A DNA stretch of 5,296 bases from Gammaproteobacteria bacterium (GCA_016762995.1 JAESUT010000194.1:1-5296), one strand, 5' to 3'. Positions 1 to 5,296 are shown, numbered from the stretch's first letter. The notes: a model not told the origin generated them from the sequence alone. Program-made: numbers and translations.

Positions 1-184
1 ATCGTTCCAGCCGGGCCACAACCGGAGATTGATTTGGAGCATCGAGAATAGAAACCAATGGAACCCTGATCACCTTCGCACGCCGCCGTTCAAACAAGTC
101 GGCTAGGATTTCGAGCTGCCTGCTCTCAGGCAATACGACCACTCGGGATTCCAAGCTTGACGAAATTGTGGATTTACTTTTCAT
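1..184 (-). CDS. HemD-like uroporphyrinogen-III synthase, N-terminal part (cut by window edge)
   Basis: This is the first 61 codons of a leftward gene whose 3' end lies outside the window. The product begins MKSKSTISSSLESRVVVLPE and continues through a stretch with ESRQLEILADLFERRRA, then VIRVPLVSILDAP. This pattern (VALPE-xR-ql-vLa-ll-rRGA, then a vPlv-I-DaP strand) is the N-terminus of HemD-family proteins, which cyclise hydroxymethylbilane to uroporphyrinogen III in the cytoplasm. That product is the precursor of siroheme, the cofactor of the nitrite reductase NirB encoded at the other end of the window. The ATG at 184-182 is the first possible start in frame, since a TAG at 196-194 lies four codons upstream. 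No strong Shine-Dalgarno sequence precedes it. HemD-like domains also occur in nitrate-assimilation regulators (NnaR of actinobacteria joins one to a DNA-binding domain). The missing C-terminus would decide between enzyme and regulator. The family call is from memory of the motif. Confidence 0.75.
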   Translation of the reverse strand, partial: MKSKSTISSSLESRVVVLPESRQLEILADLFERRRAKVIRVPLVSILDAPNQSPVVARLER

Positions 185-219
185 TGCTCTATTCTATCGA
201 ATTTTGATTCTCGTTTCCC

Positions 220-225
220 ATTATA
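220..225 (-). promoter_or_regulatory. Possible sigma-70 -10 element for the hemD-like gene
   Basis: Read on the minus strand, positions 225-220 are a perfect TATAAT. This would place a transcript start near 213, about 30 nt ahead of the ATG at 184. No good -35 hexamer is present at 16-18 bp spacing (the candidates read TAATTC, AATTCC or GTAATT), so the promoter would be weak or activator dependent. This is a motif match only. Confidence 0.35.
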
Positions 226-387
226 TGATTCGACAAGTAAAGGAATTACACACGGCGCAGCTTCCCAGCCCTCTGCCAATTATGATAGCAACGGCTTCAA
301 GGTGGGCACTAATAAGCTCTAGACAAGCTTGAACCTTGACTTTAAACGGCTACTGCTGAGCATCGTCTGTAGAAGCAACTCTGAGAA

Positions 388-406
388 TTGCACTTTTTTG
401 GAGCAA
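388..406 (+). promoter_or_regulatory. NtrC-like enhancer site 1 upstream of nasA
   Basis: The sequence TTGCAC-N7-GAGCAA has one mismatch to a perfect dyad, and the core GCAC-N7-GAGC (390-404) has one mismatch to the NtrC consensus GCAC-N7-GTGC. Its centre at 397 is about 149 bp upstream of the transcript start predicted from the -24/-12 promoter. With the second site 29 bp downstream it has the paired layout of the NtrC enhancer at E. coli glnAp2. NtrC binding is inferred from the motif and from the role of the downstream gene. Confidence 0.6.
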
Positions 407-418
407 AAAAAAGTCCAA

Positions 419-433
419 GCACCATTTTGGTTT
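419..433 (+). promoter_or_regulatory. NtrC-like enhancer site 2 upstream of nasA
   Basis: The left half is a perfect GCACC and the right half reads GGTTT against the consensus GGTGC, giving two mismatches in ten informative positions. The centre at 426 is about 120 bp upstream of the predicted transcript start and 29 bp (roughly three helical turns) from site 1, so two NtrC dimers could sit on the same face of the helix. The weaker right half makes this site less certain than site 1. Confidence 0.5.
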
Positions 434-519
434 CCTGGGGTTTAGATTTCCGCATTTACATTCCTGAATACAAACTGAAATACGCCCGCTTCGCGGCTTC
501 TGCCGATTCCTTGAAAACT

Positions 520-535
520 TGGCAGAACATTTGCA
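520..535 (+). promoter_or_regulatory. Sigma-54 (-24/-12) promoter of nasA
   Basis: The sequence TGGCAGAACATTTGCA matches the sigma-54 consensus TGGCACG-N4-TTGCW at 10 of 12 informative positions. The invariant GG (521-522) and GC (533-534) have the obligatory 12-bp register. Transcription should start near 546, leaving a short leader of about 28 nt before the nasA ATG. Sigma-54 promoters need an ATP-dependent activator bound upstream, which fits the two NtrC-like sites at 388-433. The match is exact at the key dinucleotides; activity is inferred. Confidence 0.8.
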
Positions 536-573
536 ACACGGAACATCTTTAACTATTGAAAATAGGTTCCTAG

Positions 574-2040
574 ATGTCATTGCCAAACACAACTCTCAAC
601 CTGCTCTCCTTCACGGGGAAGATTCGAGTTCTGCATCTAACCTGGTTCGCGTTCTTCCTGACATTCTTAGTGTGGTTCAATCATGCTCCCTTGATGGCAG
701 CCATAAGGGAGTCCCTGGGATTGACGGACGCCGAAGTAAGCGCGCTGCTCATGATTAACGTTGCGCTCACGATTCCAGCACGCATCATCGTCGGTATGCT
801 TGTCGATAAGTTCGGGCCGAAATTGGTTTATTCGATACTGCTTTTTCTCTCCAGTTTTGTTTGTTTCTCGTTTGCTCTAGCGGACAATTTCCAGCAACTG
901 ATCATTACACGATTCCTACTTGGATTCGTCGGTGCGGGGTTTGTAATTGGCATTCGCATGATCGGGGAATGGTTTCCCGCTCGCCAAGTAGGTCTGGCAG
1001 AAGGGATCTATGGGGGGTGGGGAAACTTTGGTTCCGCGGCGGCGGCGATGGTTCTTCCATCACTTGCCTTGCTATTCGGCGGAGAAGACGGGTGGCGTTA
1101 TGCCGTTGCCTGTACCGGCGCTCTGCTATTCGTCTATTCCTTTATATACTACTTTAGCGTTCAGGATACTCCGGAAGGTTCTACCTATTTCAAGCCCAAT
1201 AAGAGTGGCGGCTTAGAAGTAACGAGTGTAAGAGATTTCTGGTTTTGTATGGCAATGAACCTACCTCTAGTTGGTGCGCTGGCAATCCTAAATTGGAGAC
1301 TGACAATTCTAGGATTAATTGATTCCGGCTTTTCATTGGGAGTATACATTCTACTGTTTGCAATCTATATCTATCAGAGCTGGATGCTGTACTCGGCGAA
1401 TAGAAGTATTTTCACTGACGATGTCCCGGAGATACATCGCTATAAATTCAAACAAGTGGCTATCTTAAATCTTGCCTACCTAACGACATTTGGTTCTGAG
1501 CTGGCCGTGATCTCGATGCTGCCATTGTTTTTCCTAGATACATTTGAAATTTCCCCGGTCATGGCAGGCCTGCTTGCCTCAGGCTTCGCCTTCATGAATT
1601 TGGTGTCTAGGCCATTCGGAGGATGGTTTAGCGATAAATATGGCAGACGAAACTCCCTGCTCATAGCGTTAACTGGATTGTGCGTTGGCTATGTTGCCAT
1701 GAGTCAGATCGACTCGGGCTGGGCTATTCCTCTCGCGGTTGCAGTTTCCATGTTCTGTTCCTTCTTCGTGCAGGCTGGCGAAGGGGCAGTCTTCGCGATG
1801 GTACCCTTAGTCAAAAGACGGCTTACAGGACAGATTGCCGGCATGGTGGGTGCCTATGGCAATGTGGGTGCGATAACTTTCCTGGCGGTACTATCATTCG
1901 CATCGGCAGCAACGTTTTTCATAGTGATTGCCGCATGCGCGGTCCTAACTCTCATAGCCGTGTATTTTCTCGATGAGCCAGAGGAAGGGATGGTGGAAGT
2001 TTTGCCAGATGGAACCGTGCAGCTAATCGAAGTAAGCTAA
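574..2040 (+). CDS. nasA: NarK/NasA-family nitrate (nitrate/nitrite) transporter, MFS
   Basis: This 488-residue inner-membrane protein should import nitrate for assimilation. It carries both nitrate signatures of the nitrate/nitrite porter family: a Gly-rich segment at about 143-154 ([12 protein letters not shown]) and a second at about 419-433 ([15 protein letters not shown]). MFS loop motifs follow TM2 ([10 protein letters not shown], about 74-83) and recur in the second half ([11 protein letters not shown], 349-359). Arg70 (TIPARIIVG) and Arg346 (NLVSRPFGG) align by eye with the two substrate-binding arginines of E. coli NarK (R89, R305). A stretch at 221-275 between the two six-helix halves looks like two further membrane segments, so about 14 helices are likely rather than 12. 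I recall this layout from Pseudomonas and Marinobacter nas transporters. The start is firm: TAG at 571-573 is in frame directly before the ATG. A weak TAGG (563-566) lies 7 nt upstream. It is first in an operon driven by the promoter at 520-535. Nitrate against nitrite preference cannot be read from sequence. Confidence 0.93.
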   Translation: MSLPNTTLNLLSFTGKIRVLHLTWFAFFLTFLVWFNHAPLMAAIRESLGLTDAEVSALLMINVALTIPARIIVGMLVDKFGPKLVYSILLFLSSFVCFSFALADNFQQLIITRFLLGFVGAGFVIGIRMIGEWFPARQVGLAEGIYGGWGNFGSAAAAMVLPSLALLFGGEDGWRYAVACTGALLFVYSFIYYFSVQDTPEGSTYFKPNKSGGLEVTSVRDFWFCMAMNLPLVGALAILNWRLTILGLIDSGFSLGVYILLFAIYIYQSWMLYSANRSIFTDDVPEIHRYKFKQVAILNLAYLTTFGSELAVISMLPLFFLDTFEISPVMAGLLASGFAFMNLVSRPFGGWFSDKYGRRNSLLIALTGLCVGYVAMSQIDSGWAIPLAVAVSMFCSFFVQAGEGAVFAMVPLVKRRLTGQIAGMVGAYGNVGAITFLAVLSFASAATFFIVIAACAVLTLIAVYFLDEPEEGMVEVLPDGTVQLIEVS

Positions 2041-2061
2041 ACTTTATTCACGACTCAACTT

Positions 2062-2077
2062 ACAGGCGATCGTATTG
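2062..2077 (+). promoter_or_regulatory. Ribosome binding site and TTG start of the phosphatase-kinase gene
   Basis: ACAGG (2062-2066) lies 8 nt ahead of TTG at 2075. The frame is open back to a TAA at 2033-2035, and TTG is the only usual start codon in that interval. The next ATG in frame (2111, residue 13) would cut away strand residues of the first PP2C motif (IGTFSDKG), so TTG is the better start. A TTG start with a modest ribosome site suggests the protein is made at lower levels than the transporter. Confidence 0.7.
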
Positions 2078-3784
2078 CAAATACAAATCGGCACATTCTC
2101 CGACAAGGGAATGAAGGATGCGAACCAAGACAGTCTAGGAGTTCATCTCGGTGAAGGTGCACTGCTAAGAACTAAAGGAATCGCTGCTGCAATAGCAGAC
2201 GGAGTCAGTAGCAGCGAGCATGGCGCTGAAGCTAGCTCTGCCTGTGTTTTGAGTTTCTTAGTGGATTATTTCAGTACGCCGGAAACTTGGTCTGTAAAAA
2301 AATCTGTCGAACAAGTCTGCACCGCGTTGAATGGTTGGCTGTATCGACAAGGAGGAGCACAAACCAACGCACATCGCGGTCGGGTAAGTACCCTCAGTGC
2401 ATTGGTGCTCAAATCCACGACCGCTCATCTTTTCCATATCGGCGATAGTCGAATTTACAGGTTGCGTCAGGGCATACTGGAACAACTAACGGTCGATCAT
2501 CGTATATGGATATCGGCTGAGAAAAATTATCTGAGCCGTGCGATGGGCGTGGATACTCATCTACAGATCGACTACCAGCGATTCTCTATCGAATGCAATG
2601 ACGTATTTTTGATGAGCACCGATGGCATACATGACTATCTCTCGGATAACGAGCTACTTTCGATTGTGTTGTCCTGCAAGAAAGACCTCGATAAGGCAGC
2701 AGAACTATTGGCGCGTGCCGCTCTCAAAAAAGGCAGCCTGGATAACGTAAGCTGTCAAATTCTGAGAGTAGACGAGCTGCCAACTCAGCAAGCAGACGAG
2801 GTTTTCAATGAGCTAACAGAACTGCCCTTTCCTCCTGATTTGAATGAGGGACATATCTTAGATGGATATAAGATTGTGCGAGAACTTTATGCCAGTAATC
2901 GATCTCAAGTTTATCTCGCTATTGATCAAGATACCGGCTTAAAAGTTGCGCTAAAGACGCCCTCGGTGAACTACGATGATGACCCATCCTACATCGAGCG
3001 CTTTACGATGGAGGAATGGGTGGGACGTCGGATCGATAATCCTCACGTATTGAAGGTTTACGAGCCTACCCGACGTAGGCGATTCCTCTATCACGTCGCG
3101 GAGTATCTCCCAGGCTTAACATTGAGGCAGTGGATACATGACAACCCCAAACCCCAGGTCGAAGCTGTTCGAAGTATAGTCGAACAGATCGCACAAGGTT
3201 TACAAGCGTTTCACCGTCAGGAAATGTTACACCAAGACATTAAGCCAGAGAACTTGGTAATCGATGCGCAAGGCAGTTTAAAGATAGTTGATTTCGGCTC
3301 GGTCAAAGTAGCCGGCATTGCCGAGATTGATTCACCGGTCTACCGCAGCAACTTATTGGGAACGAAGAACTACTCCTCTCCGGAAAATTTGGCTGAAAAG
3401 CCTGGCAGCAATGCTTCTGACATCTATTCTCTAGGTGTTATCTGTTATGAATTATTGAGTGGCGGAGAGCTCCCCTATGGAGAGTTGCCGGCCAATAAGA
3501 AAAAAATAGATTTTAATAAACTACATTACATTCCCTGTAGAGATCACAATGATGTTATCCCTAGTTGGTTAGATGACACACTGCGAAAGTCTGTTCACCC
3601 GGATCCCATCAAGCGATATCACGAACTCTCCGAATTCCTCTACGATTTACGTAAGCCCAACAGCCAACTCGCTACTCAAGATCAACGACCACTTTTAGAA
3701 AGAAACCCACTGCGGTTTTGGCAAGGATTGAGCTCCATTCTCGCCCTACTTGTACTTGGACTCCTTGCGGCGATGAACAGCTAG
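2075..3784 (+). CDS. Bifunctional PP2C-type protein phosphatase / Ser-Thr protein kinase, C-terminally membrane anchored
   Basis: The 569-residue product joins two opposing enzymes. Residues 1 to about 235 are a PP2C (PPM) phosphatase with all metal-site motifs: NQDS (D19), ADG (D42), HIGDSR (D124), STDG (D183) and LDN (D223). Residues of about 264-528 are a Hanks-type kinase with ALK (K294), HQDIKPEN (D388, N393), DFG (D406), a SPE motif in place of APE (435-437) and DIYSLG (D449). The nucleotide loop (272-279, YASNRSQV) lacks the usual glycines, and HQD replaces HRD, so this is a non-RD kinase. After the kinase comes a polar linker, then one hydrophobic helix (about 550-567) ending at the C-terminus. 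This looks like a tail anchor with both enzymes in the cytoplasm. The gene lies 34 bp after nasA with no visible terminator, so it is probably cotranscribed. P. aeruginosa PA1782 is the equivalent I recall between nasA and nirB. The substrate is unknown. Control of the transporter or of a nas regulator is inference from position. Confidence 0.9.
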   Translation: MQIQIGTFSDKGMKDANQDSLGVHLGEGALLRTKGIAAAIADGVSSSEHGAEASSACVLSFLVDYFSTPETWSVKKSVEQVCTALNGWLYRQGGAQTNAHRGRVSTLSALVLKSTTAHLFHIGDSRIYRLRQGILEQLTVDHRIWISAEKNYLSRAMGVDTHLQIDYQRFSIECNDVFLMSTDGIHDYLSDNELLSIVLSCKKDLDKAAELLARAALKKGSLDNVSCQILRVDELPTQQADEVFNELTELPFPPDLNEGHILDGYKIVRELYASNRSQVYLAIDQDTGLKVALKTPSVNYDDDPSYIERFTMEEWVGRRIDNPHVLKVYEPTRRRRFLYHVAEYLPGLTLRQWIHDNPKPQVEAVRSIVEQIAQGLQAFHRQEMLHQDIKPENLVIDAQGSLKIVDFGSVKVAGIAEIDSPVYRSNLLGTKNYSSPENLAEKPGSNASDIYSLGVICYELLSGGELPYGELPANKKKIDFNKLHYIPCRDHNDVIPSWLDDTLRKSVHPDPIKRYHELSEFLYDLRKPNSQLATQDQRPLLERNPLRFWQGLSSILALLVLGLLAAMNS

Positions 3785-3817
3785 AAGTCCAATTTCTATG
3801 TGCAGCACAAACCCGAA

Positions 3818-3832
3818 GCTCCATTCTGGTGC
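3818..3832 (+). promoter_or_regulatory. NtrC-like enhancer site 1 upstream of nirB
   Basis: GCTCC-N5-GGTGC differs from the NtrC consensus GCACC-N5-GGTGC at one position. Its centre (3825) is 140 bp upstream of the predicted transcript start at 3965, the same distance as a natural NtrC site at E. coli glnAp2. Binding is inferred. Confidence 0.6.
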
Positions 3833-3847
3833 GGCGCCTCTGTTCTC

Positions 3848-3862
3848 GCCCTGATATTGGGC
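3848..3862 (+). promoter_or_regulatory. NtrC-like enhancer site 2 upstream of nirB
   Basis: GCCC-N7-GGGC is a perfect dyad with the NtrC spacing. It keeps the outer GC and inner C/G of GCAC-N7-GTGC but has C/G instead of A/T at one symmetric pair. Its centre (3855) is 110 bp upstream of the predicted start and exactly 30 bp from site 1. Alone it would be weak evidence; the spacing to its partner raises it. It could also form a 4-bp hairpin, but no U-tract follows. Confidence 0.45.
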
Positions 3863-3938
3863 TATAAGGTCAGCTAGACATGCATCAACGTTGCGCGTGC
3901 GCCCCTAATGTAGACAAACCCTACGCCTAGTTCCCACA

Positions 3939-3954
3939 TGGCATGGTATGTGCA
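3939..3954 (+). promoter_or_regulatory. Sigma-54 (-24/-12) promoter of nirB
   Basis: TGGCATGGTATGTGCA matches TGGCACG-N4-TTGCW at 10 of 12 informative positions. The invariant GG (3940-3941) and GC (3952-3953) are in the required 12-bp register. Transcription is predicted to start near 3965. This makes nirB the head of its own transcription unit rather than a distal gene of the nasA operon, and its control matches that of nasA. Confidence 0.75.
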
Positions 3955-3990
3955 TTTGATATGTGAAACTTGTGCGCATAACACAGTAGT

Positions 3991-4042
3991 TTAGTCGCTC
4001 TAGCAGAGACTAGCGCCGGCCTCAATGTAATCGGAGCCAGCG
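3991..4042 (+). other. Two tandem hairpins in the nirB 5' leader
   Basis: Hairpin 1 pairs TAGTC (3992-3996) with GACTA (4008-4012). Two more pairs can form above a G-A mismatch, or alternatively CTCT (3998-4001) pairs with AGAG (4005-4008). Hairpin 2 pairs CGC (4014-4016) and GGC (4018-4020) with GCC (4036-4038) and GCG (4040-4042) around one mismatch, plus two pairs above a bulged C. No U-tract follows, so this is not an intrinsic terminator. A regulatory RNA role is speculative. The folds were paired by hand without energies. Confidence 0.35.
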
Positions 4043-4059
4043 ACAGTGAAAACAATCTC

Positions 4060-4063
4060 AGGA
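4060..4063 (+). promoter_or_regulatory. Candidate ribosome binding site of nirB
   Basis: AGGA at 4060-4063 is the only good Shine-Dalgarno match ahead of the ATG at 4075. The gap of 11 nt is longer than usual. No other start codon lies in frame between the stop at 3979-3981 and 4075, so the start does not depend on this site. Confidence 0.5.
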
Positions 4064-4074
4064 CATTAATAGCA

Positions 4075-5296
4075 ATGGATAGTACTCAGGGCAAGAAAAT
4101 TGTTGTGATCGGAAATGGCATGGTTGGCCACTACTATGTCGAGAAACTGGTAGAGCAATCGGCACAACATCTGGTTACAGTTATAGGCGGTGAGCCACGT
4201 CCAGCATACGACCGCGTGCATCTGTCCGAGGTATTCTCTGGACGCAGTCCGGAAGACCTTGCACTAACGACGAGAGAGCATTACAAGGAATTAAACGTAG
4301 AGGCGCATTTCGGCGATCCCGTCGAGAGCATCGATCGGGACAATAAGCTCGTCAGAACCAGTACCGGAAGAAAGTTCAGCTATGACAAGCTGGTGTTGGC
4401 GACAGGGTCTTATGCCTTTATTCCACCGATAAAGGGCGCGGACCTCCCCGGCTGTCTAGCCTACCGAACCATCGACGATCTCGGCGCCATCAGGGCAGAA
4501 TCGCAGAATGCCACCTCGGCGGTAGTCGTCGGTGGAGGGCTGCTCGGTCTCGAGGCCGCCAATGCACTCAAGAGCCTCGGACTACAGACCCATGTAGTTG
4601 AGTTCGCTCCGGGACTAATGAATCAACAACTCGATCAGCGGGGCAGCCAGCTGCTTAGAGCGATGATCGAAAAACTGGATGTCCAAGTTCATACTAGTAA
4701 GTCAACACAGCAAATCGTGAAAGGCGACAAGAGTCGACTCAAGATGCTGTTTGCGGACGACACTCATCTAGATGTCGACCTTATAGTATTCTCTGCTGGT
4801 ATACGTCCCTATGACAATCTAGCAAAAGATGCTGGAATTGAAACCGGCCCGCGCGGCGGAATAGTCATCGACTACCACTGCCGTACCAGCGATTCCGATA
4901 TCTATGCTATAGGCGAGTGCGCGCTTCTTGGAAATAAAATATTCGGCTTGGTTGCGCCGGGCTATCGCATGGCCGAGGCTGCCGTCAGTCAACTAGGCGA
5001 AAACAAGGTCGCCTTCACCGGCGCGGACATGAGCACCAAACTAAAATTATTAGGTGTCGATGTGGGCTCGATCGGCGATGTACAAGGAGCGACTGAAGGT
5101 GCTATTAGCTTCGAATACGCGAATGAACAGAGACAGACCTACAAGCGCATTATCGTGTCCGATGATGGCAAGCAGCTCCTTGGCGCAGTTTTGGTCGGGG
5201 ATTGCAGCGACTACGATACTCTACTGCAGTATTATTTAAATGGCATCGAGTTGCCGGAAGAACCGGAAGTATTGATACTCCCTATCCTATCCGGCG
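4075..5296 (+). CDS. nirB: Assimilatory nitrite reductase [NAD(P)H] large subunit NirB, N-terminal part (cut by window edge)
   Basis: The first 407 codons of NirB are present; the whole protein is usually about 850 residues. With NirD it reduces nitrite to ammonium in the cytoplasm with six electrons from NAD(P)H, passed through FAD and iron-sulfur clusters to siroheme. The visible part is the pyridine nucleotide-disulfide oxidoreductase module. An FAD-binding Rossmann loop lies at 10-18 (VVIGNGMVG) and a conserved PRPAYDRVHLSEVF at 41-54. ATGS (109-112) follows, then the NAD(P)H loop VVVGGGLLGLEAAN (150-163). FSAGIRP (239-245) and the second FAD motif DIYAIGEC (275-282) come next. Residues 319-390 form the C-terminal dimerisation-like part (LKLLGVDVGSIGD). 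The [2Fe-2S]-type cysteine segment and siroheme domain lie beyond the edge. ATG 4075 is the only start after the in-frame stop at 3979-3981. The gene has its own sigma-54 promoter, and nirD is expected downstream. Confidence 0.95.
   Translation, partial: MDSTQGKKIVVIGNGMVGHYYVEKLVEQSAQHLVTVIGGEPRPAYDRVHLSEVFSGRSPEDLALTTREHYKELNVEAHFGDPVESIDRDNKLVRTSTGRKFSYDKLVLATGSYAFIPPIKGADLPGCLAYRTIDDLGAIRAESQNATSAVVVGGGLLGLEAANALKSLGLQTHVVEFAPGLMNQQLDQRGSQLLRAMIEKLDVQVHTSKSTQQIVKGDKSRLKMLFADDTHLDVDLIVFSAGIRPYDNLAKDAGIETGPRGGIVIDYHCRTSDSDIYAIGECALLGNKIFGLVAPGYRMAEAAVSQLGENKVAFTGADMSTKLKLLGVDVGSIGDVQGATEGAISFEYANEQRQTYKRIIVSDDGKQLLGAVLVGDCSDYDTLLQYYLNGIELPEEPEVLILPILSG

Larger units (their letters stand above)
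185..573. other. Divergent intergenic control region between the hemD-like gene and nasA
   Basis: No convincing gene lies in these 389 bp. A minus-strand open frame across 592-350 and a plus-strand one at 519-758 have no family resemblance and overlap nasA or its promoter. The right half holds two NtrC-like dyads centred near 397 and 426 and a -24/-12 promoter at 520-535, all oriented for nasA. The left edge holds a possible leftward -10 element at 225-220. Between them (about 226-387) I see only a 7-bp inverted repeat (297-303 with 333-339, 29-nt gap) with no U-tract. A-tracts at 394-399 (as T6) and 405-412 (A8) lie beside the first NtrC-like site and may bend the DNA. A short GC-rich hairpin (486-489 with 493-496) lies between enhancer and promoter. 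Confidence 0.8.
3785..4074 (+). other. nirB control region (290 bp, no gene)
   Basis: I find no gene here. Stops are frequent in all forward frames, and the frame leading into nirB is open only from 3982 without a start codon before 4075. The region holds two NtrC-like dyads (centres 3825 and 3855), a -24/-12 promoter at 3939-3954 and a 110-nt leader with two hairpins (3991-4042). No GC-rich hairpin followed by a U-tract is present, so some read-through from the phosphatase-kinase gene into nirB is possible. Confidence 0.8.

Noticed and set aside
189..221. Ten-codon minus-strand reading frame (ATG at 221-219, TAG at 191-189) just ahead of the hemD-like start
   Set aside because: It has no ribosome site, and its ATG overlaps the possible -10 element, so it would lie upstream of the predicted transcript start.
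261..279. Possible leftward sigma-54 promoter (TTGGCAG on the minus strand at 279-273)
   Set aside because: The -24 half looks good, but 12 bp downstream the required GC is GG, so the essential -12 element is missing.
297..339. Inverted repeat TCAAGGT / ACCTTGA as a terminator or operator
   Set aside because: Only 7 bp with a 29-nt gap and no U-tract. It is compatible with chance in a 389-bp region and no binding protein can be named.
350..592. Open frame of 80 codons on the minus strand with several cysteines
   Set aside because: It covers the NtrC-like sites and the nasA promoter and start, shows no recognisable family pattern and has no clear ribosome site. The cysteines come from chance reading of GC/A-rich control DNA.
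2111..2113. ATG at residue 13 as the start of the phosphatase-kinase
   Set aside because: It would remove the first strand and much of the first PP2C motif, and the TTG at 2075 has an AGG-type ribosome site at proper distance.
3848..3862. Dyad GCCC-N7-GGGC read as an intrinsic terminator of the nasA-kinase operon
   Set aside because: The stem has only 4 bp and no run of T follows. Its 30-bp spacing from the better NtrC-like site favours a protein-binding role.
4024..4032. ANTAR (NasT) target hexaloop in the second nirB leader hairpin
   Set aside because: AATGTA has A at position 1 and G at position 4, but the bases flanking it do not pair to close a six-base loop, and hairpin 1 has no such loop.
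1..5296. CRISPR arrays, tRNA or rRNA genes, insertion sequences, toxin-antitoxin or phage genes
   Set aside because: I found no repeated spacer pattern, cloverleaf, transposase or terminal inverted repeats. The window is accounted for by four nas-type genes and their control regions.

Overview
The window looks like part of a nitrate-assimilation (nas) locus from a gammaproteobacterium. This rests on the gene content and order (nitrate transporter, PP2C phosphatase-kinase fusion, NirB), which match the nas cluster I recall from Pseudomonas aeruginosa (PA1783-PA1782-PA1781), and on sigma-54/NtrC-type control signals. By eye the GC content is moderate, near 50%. I cannot name the genus from sequence alone.

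Layout. Positions 1-184, minus strand: the first 61 codons of a HemD-like uroporphyrinogen-III synthase gene, cut by the window edge. Positions 185-573: a 389-bp divergent control region with two NtrC-like sites 29 bp apart and a well-matched sigma-54 promoter facing right. Positions 574-2040: a NarK/NasA-type nitrate transporter of the major facilitator superfamily. Positions 2075-3784: a 569-residue protein with an N-terminal PP2C phosphatase domain, a C-terminal Hanks-type Ser/Thr kinase domain and a C-terminal membrane anchor. It starts at TTG 34 bp after the transporter and is probably cotranscribed with it. Positions 3785-4074: a second control region with another pair of NtrC-like sites exactly 30 bp apart, a second sigma-54 promoter and a 110-nt leader with two predicted hairpins. 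Positions 4075-5296: the first 407 codons of nirB, the large subunit of NAD(P)H-dependent assimilatory nitrite reductase, cut by the right edge.

How it fits together. The transporter brings nitrate in. NirB, with NirD and a nitrate reductase expected to the right, carries the nitrogen to ammonium. NirB needs siroheme, which is made from uroporphyrinogen III, and this gives a reason for the HemD-like gene nearby. Paired enhancer-like sites about 110-150 bp upstream of both -24/-12 promoters suggest that nitrogen limitation (NtrC phosphate) switches on two transcription units: transporter plus phosphatase-kinase, and nirB onward. The least understood member is the phosphatase-kinase, a membrane-anchored protein with opposing activities and no known substrate that I can name. 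It is the best candidate in this window for undescribed biology.
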